8,699 bases of DNA from Magnetovibrio sp. (GTDB taxonomy: Bacteria > Pseudomonadota > Alphaproteobacteria > Rhodospirillales > Magnetovibrionaceae), in the NCBI GenBank assembly GCA_016763255.1, contig JAESUA010000123.1:1-8699 (forward strand), given 5' to 3'. The position numbers and the translations under genes are program-made. Each line of letters starts with the position of its first letter. The stretch's first letter is position 1. Below, in pieces: positions 1 to 6,660 of this stretch. The notes below the pieces were generated by a model that made no database searches, was not told the origin of the DNA, and was given only the letters and a program-made list of their open reading frames with translations.

Positions 1-1930
1 CGACACCCATTTCGCGGGCCACATCTGGGTTCATTTCCATATACGGCGTGGGAGAAAATTTATTCAAGTTACCGATTTTTCCGGTGCGGGTGCGGGTGTG
101 AAAATGTTCCACCACCCGGCCGGTGTTCAGCCAGAACGGATAGTCCTCATCGGGTTTTTCATTGTTGTCGATAAACGGCAAGTTGATCAGCTTGGCCTTG
201 CCGTCTGCGTGCTGAAACTTGCCATCGGTATAGAGACGCTGGGCACCCTTTTCATCACCCTCCTTGAACGGCCACTGGATACCATAGTTATCCCGGATCA
301 AGTCATGCGACATGCCGGATATATCCAACAGAAGGCCCTTGGACAATTCACGCATCTCATCAAAAATATCAGAGGTGTTGTCGGGGAATTTGATCTTCTT
401 GCCATTTTCAAAGCGCGTCGCCAGCTCAGAAAAAATGGTGTGATCAGGCTTGGATTCTCCCGGTGGGTTGGTGACTTTGGAAACCAAATTGACCCGGCGT
501 TCGGTGTTGGTCAGGCAGCCGGTTTTTTCCGACCACAAGGCTGCGGGCAAAAACATATGCGCGTATTGAGTCGTTTCGACATCACGGTAAGCATCCTGCA
601 CCACCAGGAAATCCAGCTTTTCAAGAGTTTTGCGGATGCGTGCGGTGTTGGGCATGGAGGTCATCGGGTTGGTGCCAACCAGCCACAGTCCCTTGATCTG
701 GCCGGTTTCGATGGCCGGGAAGATATCGGTTTGAGTAAGGCCGCGCTTTTGCGGGAAAAAGCTTTCATCAATCCCCCAAAAATCCGCGATCTCTTTGCGA
801 TGATCGGGGTTTTCCAAAGCGCGATAGCCCGGCAGACCCGAACATGACGACCATTCACGGGTGCCCATGGCATTGCATTGGCCGGTGATCGAAAGGCTAC
901 CGCCGCCCGGCTTACCGACGTTGCCGGTGATCAAATTCAGATTGTTAATACCGACCACACCGTCGGACCCGTGGGTGCTTTGATTGATGCCCATGGTCCA
1001 GATGCTCATGGCGGCGTCGGCCTTGCCATAAAGGCGTGCCACGGTGCGGATGGTGTCTTCATCGATGCCGCAGATTTTAGCGGCGGTGACGGGATCGTAG
1101 TCTTCCAGAACCTTTTCAAAATCGTTGGGCCGGGTGGTGTTCTTAAAAAGGTAGTCGTCGTCCTGTAGCCCTTCATCGAGAATCACATGAGCCATGGCAT
1201 TGAGCAGCACCAAATCGGTGCCCGGTTTGATGGGCAGGTGCATGTCGGCGAACTGGGCGAACATGGTGACCCGCGGGTCAACCACGATCAGCGGAAACTT
1301 ACGTTTTTCCAGCTGTTCTTTCAGCCGCCAATAAATCACCGGGTGCTGTTCGGGCAGGTTGGAACCAAACGCCATCAAACAATCGGTATGGGAAAAATCA
1401 TCATAACAGCCCGGCGGACCATCGGATCCAAACGAACGTTTATAGCCCGACACCGCCGAGGCCATGCACAAAGTGGTGTTGCCGTCATAATTGTTGGTGC
1501 CGATGGCGCCACGGGCAAGCTTACCCAGGGTGTAAAACTCTTCGGTCAAGATTTGCCCGGTGGAGACGATGGCAAAAGCATCACGACCGTGTTGGGCCTG
1601 GATACGCTTGATCTCATCACCCATGTGATCCAGCGCCGTATCCCAGCCCACCGCCTGATAATCTTGATGCCGATCAGATCGCATTAGCGGCCTTGTGCCG
1701 CGCCCCGCAGAATCGAACAGTTCGTGCTCAAAAATACCTTTGATGCACAACTTGCCCTGGTTGACGTCGGCACCGGCAGCACCGCGTGAAGACACCGGGG
1801 TGCCTTGCGCATTCATGCCGACTTCAATGGAACAACCAGTCGAGCAATAACCGCAGACCGAGGTCTTCCATTCAACTATTTTTTTATCGACGATCTTAAT
1901 CGGGTTCTTTTTTTTTCGACCAAAAAGCAT
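1..1930 (-). CDS. nasA: Assimilatory nitrate reductase, catalytic subunit (3' end outside window)
   Basis: Cytoplasmic Mo-bisMGD enzyme reducing nitrate to nitrite, the first reductive step of nitrate assimilation. The frame is open from ATG at 1930 to the window edge (643 residues visible; my translation stays in frame throughout). The N-terminus holds a [4Fe-4S] motif, C26-x2-C29-x3-C33-x28-C62, followed by K64 of the LCIKG motif. C155 in TTLCMASAV is the expected Mo ligand, followed by the GYKRSFGSDGPPGCYDD block typical of NasA. The C-terminal dinucleotide-binding domain begins near residue 597 (LNTGRVVEHFHTRTRTG). No signal peptide or Tat motif is seen, which argues against periplasmic NapA. 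The family is usually about 870-900 residues, so roughly 240 are missing, including any C-terminal [2Fe-2S] BFD-like module. Start choice: AAGGAA lies 7 nt upstream. It is the last visible gene of nirB-nirD-nasA, 49 bp after nirD. No separate reductase partner (NasB) is visible. Confidence 0.95.
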   Translation of the reverse strand, partial: MLFGRKKKNPIKIVDKKIVEWKTSVCGYCSTGCSIEVGMNAQGTPVSSRGAAGADVNQGKLCIKGIFEHELFDSAGRGTRPLMRSDRHQDYQAVGWDTALDHMGDEIKRIQAQHGRDAFAIVSTGQILTEEFYTLGKLARGAIGTNNYDGNTTLCMASAVSGYKRSFGSDGPPGCYDDFSHTDCLMAFGSNLPEQHPVIYWRLKEQLEKRKFPLIVVDPRVTMFAQFADMHLPIKPGTDLVLLNAMAHVILDEGLQDDDYLFKNTTRPNDFEKVLEDYDPVTAAKICGIDEDTIRTVARLYGKADAAMSIWTMGINQSTHGSDGVVGINNLNLITGNVGKPGGGSLSITGQCNAMGTREWSSCSGLPGYRALENPDHRKEIADFWGIDESFFPQKRGLTQTDIFPAIETGQIKGLWLVGTNPMTSMPNTARIRKTLEKLDFLVVQDAYRDVETTQYAHMFLPAALWSEKTGCLTNTERRVNLVSKVTNPPGESKPDHTIFSELATRFENGKKIKFPDNTSDIFDEMRELSKGLLLDISGMSHDLIRDNYGIQWPFKEGDEKGAQRLYTDGKFQHADGKAKLINLPFIDNNEKPDEDYPFWLNTGRVVEHFHTRTRTGKIGNLNKFSPTPYMEMNPDVAREMGV

Positions 1931-1979
1931 GGGGGCATTCCTTATTATTATTATTTTTAGGCAGTAAGCGTGAGCCGAA
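1931..1979 (-). promoter_or_regulatory. nirD-nasA spacer with nasA ribosome binding site
   Basis: This 49-bp intercistronic gap reads, on the minus strand, a run of TAA/TAAT triplets (1941-1959) and then AAGGAA (1938-1943), 7 nt before the nasA ATG. The AT-rich stretch is likely unstructured and could keep the nasA start open. No terminator-like hairpin is seen, so nasA is probably co-transcribed with nirBD. Confidence 0.6.
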
Positions 1980-2312
1980 TTAGCCGTTGGTTCCAGTTGA
2001 TTTCACTTCGGGCATTTGCATGCGAATAACGCCCTCACTCACCGTAATTGCCACGGTGCGTGCACAGCCGTTGTCCGGGCCCTGAACCCCGCCCGAGACC
2101 AAATCGATGTTCCAGTTGTGCAGTGGGCAGGCCACCGCTTTGCCATGCACGATGCCTTGGCTCAGCGCCCCCCCCTTATGCGGGCAGCTGTCGAACATGG
2201 CAAAGATTTCATCATCGGCGGTGCGAAACACCGCGATATCGCCGGAGGCACTTTGCACCACGCGTGCTCCCAATTTGGGAATGTCGTTAATGGTTCCGAT
2301 TTCCATCCACAT
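1980..2312 (-). CDS. nirD: Nitrite reductase [NAD(P)H] small subunit NirD, Rieske type
   Basis: Small subunit of the cytoplasmic assimilatory nitrite reductase, partner of NirB. From ATG at 2312 it is 110 residues, the usual NirD size (E. coli NirD is about 108). A single Rieske-fold domain fills the protein. Both ligand pairs of a [2Fe-2S] Rieske centre are present: C43-P-H45 in the SCPHKGG block and C62-P-L-H65 in ACPLHNW. The cluster is therefore probably real, unlike in NirD proteins that keep the fold but have lost the ligands. Start choice: a longer frame opens at 2381 inside nirB, but a strong TAAGGAG (2322-2328) sits 9 nt upstream of the 2312 ATG and overlaps the nirB stop codon. The conserved sequence also begins there (MWMEIGTINDIP). 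The gap to nirB is only 13 nt, so translation is probably coupled. Confidence 0.96.
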   Translation of the reverse strand: MWMEIGTINDIPKLGARVVQSASGDIAVFRTADDEIFAMFDSCPHKGGALSQGIVHGKAVACPLHNWNIDLVSGGVQGPDNGCARTVAITVSEGVIRMQMPEVKSTGTNG

Positions 2313-2321
2313 GATCTTGTT

Positions 2322-2328
2322 CTCCTTA
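2322..2328 (-). promoter_or_regulatory. nirD Shine-Dalgarno overlapping the nirB stop
   Basis: On the minus strand TAAGGAG contains both the nirB stop codon TAA (2326-2328) and the nirD Shine-Dalgarno sequence. This favours the 110-residue start of nirD over the 23-residue-longer frame and points to translational coupling and a fixed NirB:NirD ratio. Confidence 0.75.
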
Positions 2329-4776
2329 AGCGACAATTTTGAGCGGGGTGAATTCATGAGCGTCTTTTTCTCCCTTGGCACGTTCGGCCCAAGGGTCTTC
2401 TTGCAAGGCGTCCTGGGAGGCTAAGAAGCGTTCATGCAAAGCCTTACGATTTCCCTCATCTTCGACCACATGCGCCTTAATATGATCCAGACCGACACGT
2501 TCCACCCACGGTGCGGTGCGCTCTAAATAACGTGCTTCTTCACGATAAATTTGCATGTAGGCACCGGCGTATTCCAAAACCTCGGCTTCGCTTTGCACGG
2601 TGCACAGATAATCGGTCACCCGCACTTCAATGCCACCGTTGCCACCGACCGATAGCTCAAAACCGCTGTCGACCGCGATCACGCCAAAATCCTTGATGGT
2701 GGCTTCGGCGCAATTACGTGGGCAACCGGATACGGCCATCTTGAATTTATGCGGGGTCCACGAACCCCAGGCCATTTTTTCCAGCTGGATGCCCATGTCG
2801 ATGGCGTCTTGGGTGCCAAAGCGGCACCACTGATTGCCCGCACAGGTCTTCACCGTGCGCAACGGTTTGCCGTAGGCGTGGCCCGATACCATTCCCGCGG
2901 CATTGAGGTCGGCCCACACAGCGGGCAGATCTTTTTTCTCGATCCCGAACAGATCCAAGCGCTGACCGCCGGTGACCTTGACCGCAGGGATTTCAAACTT
3001 GTCCACCACATCGGCAATGGCGCGCAGCTCGGCAGCCGAGGTCATGCCACCCCACATGCGCGGCACCACCGAAAATGTTCCGTCTTTTTGGATATTGGCG
3101 TGGACCCGTTCATTGATAAGGCGCGACTGGTTATCGTCTGCATATTGCGTCGGCCAAGCGCACAGCAGATAATAATTCAGCGCCGGGCGGCAACTGACGC
3201 AACCGTCGGGGGTGCTCCACTCCAATTGCTGCATCACTTCAGGCATGGATTTCATTTCTTTGGCGACGATCAGACGGCGCACGTCGTCATGAGAATGGGT
3301 GGTGCAGCCACACATGGGTTTGACCGTCTGGGCTTGATACGCATCACCCAAGGTCACCGCCAGAAGCTGTTCCACCAATCCGCTACAACCGCCGCATGAC
3401 GCCGACGCCTTGGTCACCGCTTTGACTTCATCGAGTGACGTCAAACCTTGCTCGGTGATGGCGCTGACGATGTCGCCTTTGGACACGCCGTTACAACCGC
3501 AAATTTCTGCGTCCACGCCCAGCGCAGCCACCGCGGCGAGCGGGTCGGCCTGGGCACCACCGGCGAAAGCCTGACCGAAGACGATGGTATCGCGTATATC
3601 GGCAACATCCGTGCCGTCTTTCATCATCTGAAAATACCAAGCGCAGTCGGTGGCATCGCCATACAGCACCGCACCTTCGATTTTGTTGTCACGCAGGACA
3701 ACCCGCTTGTAGACACCGCGCGCCGCATCACGAAAAACGATGTCTTCTGTGCCGGCCCCGCCGGAAAAATCACCGGCTGAGAACACATCCACACCGGTGA
3801 CCTTTAATTTGGTCGAGGTCACCGAGCCTTCATAGGCCACGCCTTCGTCACCGGTCAGATGGGCGGCGAGAATCTTGCTCATTTCATAGAGCGGGGCGAC
3901 CAGGCCATAGGTCGCGCCACGGTGCTCGACACATTCACCAACCGCATAGATATCGGGGTTAGAGGTCTGCATTTGATCGTTAACCATCACCCCACGACCG
4001 ACCTCGACACCACTTTCTTTGGCCAGGGTGATGCTGGGTTTGATGCCCACCGCCATCACCACCAAATCGGCTTTCAACATGGTGCCAAATTCCAACTGCA
4101 CCCCACTTACATTGGCATCGCCCAAGATGGATTGGGTGTTGGCGCCGGTGAGCACCTTTAGACCACGGTTTTCCAATTCAGATGCCAACAAGTACCCCGC
4201 CGCATCATCCAACTGGCGCTCCATCAAGGTGTCCATCAGGTGCACCACCGAAACCTCCATGCCGTTGGCTTTCAGCCCCATGGCGGCTTCTAGGCCCAAC
4301 AACCCGCCACCGATGACCACCGCGCTGCCGCCTCCAGATTCCTGGGCGGATTTGGCGGCCTCAAGCATGCGATTAACATCATCCAGATCGCGAAACGTCA
4401 CCACGCCCTCTAAATCAGCACCCGGCACCGGAATGATGAACGGGTCAGAACCGGTGGCGATCAACAGCTTGTCGTAGTTGACGCTCTGCCCCTTTTCAGA
4501 AGTGACCGTCTTGGCATCTGCATCGATGGCCGTAACGGCGTCACCAACGTGCAGGGTAATGTGGTTGTCCGCATACCACTCACGAGAATTGATGATGATC
4601 TCTTCAAAGGTTTTTTCACCGCTCAGCACCGGCGAAAGCATGATGCGGTTATAATTTTCGCGCGGTTCGGCACCAAATACGGTGATGTCGTATGCGTTGG
4701 CGTCACGTTTGAGGATTTCCTCCACCGTGCGCATCCCGGCCATGCCGTTGCCGATCACCACAAGCTTCTGTTTCAT
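2326..4776 (-). CDS. nirB: Assimilatory nitrite reductase [NAD(P)H] large subunit NirB
   Basis: Catalytic subunit reducing nitrite to ammonium with six electrons from NADH; cytoplasmic, 816 residues, close to the family norm of about 830-850. Domain order: FAD-binding Rossmann motif G9-N-G-M-A-G14; NAD-binding motif GGGLLG at 156-161; first BFD-like [2Fe-2S] module with C426/C428 and C461/C464; second BFD-like cysteine set C489/C491 and C526/C529 (GCVSCRPALNYYL); nitrite/sulfite reductase ferredoxin-like half-domain from about 555; then the siroheme-[4Fe-4S] site C645-x5-C651 (TCAGNQWCRFG) and C685-x3-C689 (GCPRNCAEA). All expected cofactor ligands are present. Start choice: a TTG at 4785 would extend it by three residues but touches the AAGGA directly. 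ATG at 4776 has AAGGA 9 nt upstream and begins MKQKLVVIGNGMAG. First gene of the nirB-nirD-nasA operon, behind a sigma-54-type promoter. Confidence 0.97.
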   Translation of the reverse strand: MKQKLVVIGNGMAGMRTVEEILKRDANAYDITVFGAEPRENYNRIMLSPVLSGEKTFEEIIINSREWYADNHITLHVGDAVTAIDADAKTVTSEKGQSVNYDKLLIATGSDPFIIPVPGADLEGVVTFRDLDDVNRMLEAAKSAQESGGGSAVVIGGGLLGLEAAMGLKANGMEVSVVHLMDTLMERQLDDAAGYLLASELENRGLKVLTGANTQSILGDANVSGVQLEFGTMLKADLVVMAVGIKPSITLAKESGVEVGRGVMVNDQMQTSNPDIYAVGECVEHRGATYGLVAPLYEMSKILAAHLTGDEGVAYEGSVTSTKLKVTGVDVFSAGDFSGGAGTEDIVFRDAARGVYKRVVLRDNKIEGAVLYGDATDCAWYFQMMKDGTDVADIRDTIVFGQAFAGGAQADPLAAVAALGVDAEICGCNGVSKGDIVSAITEQGLTSLDEVKAVTKASASCGGCSGLVEQLLAVTLGDAYQAQTVKPMCGCTTHSHDDVRRLIVAKEMKSMPEVMQQLEWSTPDGCVSCRPALNYYLLCAWPTQYADDNQSRLINERVHANIQKDGTFSVVPRMWGGMTSAAELRAIADVVDKFEIPAVKVTGGQRLDLFGIEKKDLPAVWADLNAAGMVSGHAYGKPLRTVKTCAGNQWCRFGTQDAIDMGIQLEKMAWGSWTPHKFKMAVSGCPRNCAEATIKDFGVIAVDSGFELSVGGNGGIEVRVTDYLCTVQSEAEVLEYAGAYMQIYREEARYLERTAPWVERVGLDHIKAHVVEDEGNRKALHERFLASQDALQEDPWAERAKGEKDAHEFTPLKIVA

Positions 4777-4785
4777 TGTTGCCAA

Positions 4786-4790
4786 TCCTT
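4786..4790 (-). promoter_or_regulatory. nirB ribosome binding site
   Basis: Minus-strand AAGGA with 9 nt to ATG 4776. It abuts the in-frame TTG at 4783-4785, which rules that TTG out as a start. Its first two bases also belong to the right arm of the inverted repeat at 4789-4832. Confidence 0.7.
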
Positions 4791-4832
4791 AGCTGTTTTT
4801 TGCCCCGTTCACCGGGCGCTGTTGACAGCTAA
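4789..4832. repeat. Inverted repeat with inner GC-rich hairpin in the nirB leader
   Basis: Perfect 8-bp arms TTAGCTGT (4789-4796) and ACAGCTAA (4825-4832) enclose 28 bp. Inside, on the minus strand, is a short GC-rich stem, CCCG-GTGAA-CGGG, followed by a run of A. One outer arm shares two bases with the nirB Shine-Dalgarno. The other arm lies at about -1 to -8 of the start predicted from the sigma-54 element, so it may not be transcribed from that promoter. It could be an operator straddling the start site, or an RNA fold if transcription begins further upstream. The arms are seen directly; the function is open. Confidence 0.5.
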
Positions 4833-4833
4833 A

Positions 4834-4851
4834 TCGCAACAACTATGCCAA
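4834..4851 (-). promoter_or_regulatory. Sigma-54 promoter for nirBD-nasA
   Basis: The minus strand reads TTGGCATAGTTGTTGCGA. TGGCATA-N4-TTGCG fits the -24/-12 consensus TGGCACG-N4-TTGCA, with GG (4849-4848) and GC (4837-4836) separated by exactly 10 bases. This places transcription start near 4824 and gives a leader of about 48 nt. It implies RpoN plus an enhancer-binding activator, most likely NtrC given the operon's role. Read by eye, without a matrix score. Confidence 0.72.
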
Positions 4852-5067
4852 CTGTATAAAGCTTCATCAAAATCAAAATAAAGCACTTATTATCAGCTAG
4901 ATAGATATATTTGAACGGCCATCCAATCACAAGAGTATGGTGGCAACGGCTATTTAATTGCTCATTATTTAATCAATTTAATTACACTGTATAATAATTA
5001 ATCAATATTGCAGTGCAAAACAACATCATATATTAAATTATTGTGCAATTACAGTATGTTATCAAAC
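4852..5067. promoter_or_regulatory. AT-rich divergent control region between the two sigma-54 promoters
   Basis: This roughly 216-bp gene-free stretch is markedly more AT-rich than the flanking genes. It holds an 11-bp palindrome TTGCAGTGCAA (5008-5018) and a related ATTGTGCAAT (5040-5049). Their GTGCAA cores (5013-5018 and 5043-5048) lie 30 bp apart, close to three helical turns. GTGC/GCAC is the core of NtrC half-sites, but no full GCAC-N7-GTGC site was found. No clear IHF (WATCAA-N4-TTR), FNR (TTGAT-N4-ATCAA) or NifA (TGT-N10-ACA) site was found. A TATAAT at 4990-4995 has no good -35 partner. Activator binding here is inferred from position between two sigma-54 promoters. Confidence 0.45.
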
Positions 5068-5084
5068 TGGCCCGCTGTTTGCGT
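5067..5084 (+). promoter_or_regulatory. Sigma-54 promoter for narK and the kinase/phosphatase gene
   Basis: CTGGCCCGCTGTTTGCGT contains TGGCCCG-N4-TTGCG, close to the -24/-12 consensus. GG (5069-5070) and GC (5081-5082) are separated by exactly 10 bases. Predicted start is near A5094, leaving a leader of about 72 nt. It faces away from the similar element at 4834-4851, so both arms of the locus are probably activated together under nitrogen limitation. Read by eye, without a matrix score. Confidence 0.78.
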
Positions 5085-5127
5085 GCACTCATAATGATTC
5101 TGTATCCGTATTTTTTTGATTGTTTCC

Positions 5128-5143
5128 GGCCATATCGGCCATA
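5128..5143 (+). repeat. GGCCATA tandem repeat / small hairpin in the narK leader
   Basis: GGCCATA occurs at 5128-5134 and 5137-5143, 9 bp apart. Because GGCC is self-complementary, the RNA could also fold GGCC-ATATC-GGCC. It lies in the predicted leader, about 22 nt before the narK ATG, where the Shine-Dalgarno (AAAGCGAG, 5150-5157) is weak. It may be fortuitous. Confidence 0.3.
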
Positions 5144-5165
5144 GATCGTAAAGCGAGCCAGATCC

Positions 5166-5957
5166 ATGTCTCAACCTTCGTCTGCTTCATTCAACATATT
5201 TTCATTTAAGGGGCGCACCCGCACCCTGCACCTCACGTGGTTTGCCTTTTTCATCAGCTTTTTCGTTTGGTTCAACCATGCGCCCTTGATGGCGACCATG
5301 CGTGACGCCATGGGCTTAAGCGATCAAGAGGTCAAAGCCCTGTTGATCCTCAACGTCGCGCTGACCATACCGGCACGCATCATCATCGGCATGCTGGTCG
5401 ACAAGGTCGGCCCTCGCATCACCTATTCGGTTTTGTTGGTGATTTCAGGCGTCTTGTGCTTGTTGTTTTCGGTCGCACAGACCTTTGAGATGATGGCCCT
5501 GACGCGCTTTTTGCTGGGCTTTGTCGGCGCCGGTTTCGTGATCGGCATCCGCATGATCGGCGAATGGTTCCCCGCCAAACAAGTCGGTGTCGCCGAAGGC
5601 GTTTATGGCGGCTGGGGAAATTTTGGGTCCGCCGCGGCGGCCATGAGCATCCCAACCATCGCCGTTTTGTTCGGTGGTGAAGATGGCTGGCGCTACGCCA
5701 TCGCCTCGACCGGCATCATCGCCATGATTTACGGCGTGATTTATTATTTCACCGTCACCGACACCCCCCAGGGCGCAACCTATTTTAAGCCCAACAAAGC
5801 GGGGGCCATGGAAGTATCCTCCAAGGGCGACATGATCCTTTACATCATCTCCAAGCTGCCGCTGTTTTTGGCCCTTGCGGTGTTGGCCTGGAAGCTTGGC
5901 CCTGACAATTTGAAAATTCTCAGTGGCACCGCACCATCGCCATTTACGTCGGCCTGA
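5166..5957 (+). pseudogene. narK: NNP/NarK-family nitrate transporter, N-terminal part (frame broken)
   Basis: First 263 codons of a major-facilitator nitrate or nitrate/nitrite transporter of the inner membrane. Hydrophobic segments 1-6 lie at about 23-37, 57-78, 85-104, 109-131, 148-170 and 177-196, with a further one at about 227-243. R71 in TM2 ([13 protein letters not shown]) matches the conserved substrate-binding arginine of the family. [26 protein letters not shown] (129-154; given here only to locate it) contains nitrate signature 1, GGWGNFG. After ...[12 protein letters not shown] the frame runs into unrelated residues and a TGA at 5955-5957, while the rest of the transporter continues in the -1 frame. 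As written it ends before the second half and should not transport. It could instead be an assembly error that hides an intact gene of about 492 residues. The start at 5166 is the first ATG after the sigma-54 promoter; its ribosome site is weak. Confidence 0.88.
5906..5957 (+). other. Frame break within narK
   Basis: The upstream frame is open to TGA 5955-5957. The downstream frame (codons starting at 5963, 5966 and so on) is closed upstream by TGA 5903-5905, so the change must fall at 5906-5957. Transporter-like sequence resumes as [15 protein letters not shown] from about 5936, which narrows it to roughly 5919-5936. The shift equals one missing base (or two extra). No X-XXY-YYZ slippery heptamer is present in the upstream frame, so programmed -1 frameshifting is not supported. 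Confidence 0.85.
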
Positions 5958-6643
5958 TCGCTTTGTACCTGTATCAAGTCCTGCACATCTACAAGGTCAA
6001 CAAACATGTTTTGAGCGAAGAAGTGCCGGAAATTCACCGCTACGCCTTTAAGCAGGTGGCGGTGCTCAACCTGGCTTATTTGGTGACCTTTGGCTCTGAG
6101 TTGGCCGTGGTCTCTATGTTGCCGATGTTTTTCCAAGACACCTTCGGTCTATCCATCATCATGGCCGGTTTGCTGGCTTCGGGTTTTGCCTTCATGAACC
6201 TGGTGGCACGCCCCGGTGGCGGATTGTTAAGCGATAAGTTCGGGCGCAAAAAAACCCTGCTGATCTTGCTGGGTGGTTTGACCATCGGCTACATGGTCTT
6301 GTCCCAAATAGACAGCACATGGGCTGTACCTATGGCGGTTATCGCAACCATGGCTTGCTCATTTTTTGTGCAAGCCGGTGAAGGTGCCGTGTTCGCCATG
6401 GTGCCGTTGATCAAACGCCGTATGACCGGTCAGATTGCCGGCAATGTCGGGGCTTATGGTAATGTCGGGGCGGTGACGTTCTTGACGGTTTTGTCCTTTG
6501 TCGCACCCCAGGTCTTCTTCCTGGTGATTGCAGGGTCTGCGGCCGTGGTTTTGGTCATCACCTTGGTGTTCTTGGATGAACCCAAAGGCCAAATGGCCGA
6601 AGTTCTGCTAGATGGCACGGTGGAATTGATCGAAGTCACCTAA
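5936..6643 (+). pseudogene. narK: NNP/NarK-family nitrate transporter, C-terminal part (frame broken)
   Basis: Second half of the same transporter, in the -1 frame relative to 5166-5957. It begins with a hydrophobic segment ([19 protein letters not shown]) and then a basic linker with [21 protein letters not shown]. Six more hydrophobic segments follow, ending at about 6570. [16 protein letters not shown] near 6210-6255 holds the second substrate arginine of the family and the MFS loop motif. [10 protein letters not shown] (about 6440-6469) is nitrate signature 2. Coding quality is high and there is no further stop, so the break is either recent or a sequence error. The only near start is TTG 5963, with no Shine-Dalgarno, so independent translation is unlikely. 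The stop at 6641-6643 is followed 17 nt later by the kinase gene, implying one transcript; the early stop could reduce downstream expression by polarity. Confidence 0.87.
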
Positions 6644-6660
6644 AGGCGGATTATCGAGGC

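Noticed and set aside
98..1687. Three long plus-strand open frames (98-847, 878-1168, 1187-1687)
   Set aside because: They lie antisense to nasA, whose minus frame gives continuous molybdopterin-reductase sequence with all cysteine motifs. The plus frames show no recognisable domain.
2313..2381. N-terminal extension of nirD to 2381
   Set aside because: It would overlap the nirB 3' end by 56 bp, has no family-like sequence, and the strong TAAGGAG favours the 2312 start.
2749..3399. 216-residue plus-strand frame inside nirB
   Set aside because: Antisense shadow of NirB. The minus frame carries the BFD and siroheme motifs; this one has no recognisable features.
4783..4785. TTG start for nirB
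   Set aside because: It directly abuts the AAGGA ribosome site with no spacing; ATG 4776 has proper spacing and starts at the conserved N-terminus.
4777..5165. NasT/NasR-type ANTAR leader antiterminator
   Set aside because: Predicted leaders are only about 48 and 72 nt. No paired hexaloop hairpins or hairpin-plus-T-run terminator were seen in either direction.
5906..5957. Programmed -1 ribosomal frameshift in narK
   Set aside because: Codons in the window (AAT TTG AAA ATT CTC AGT ...) contain no X-XXY-YYZ heptamer, and the family is normally made from a single frame.
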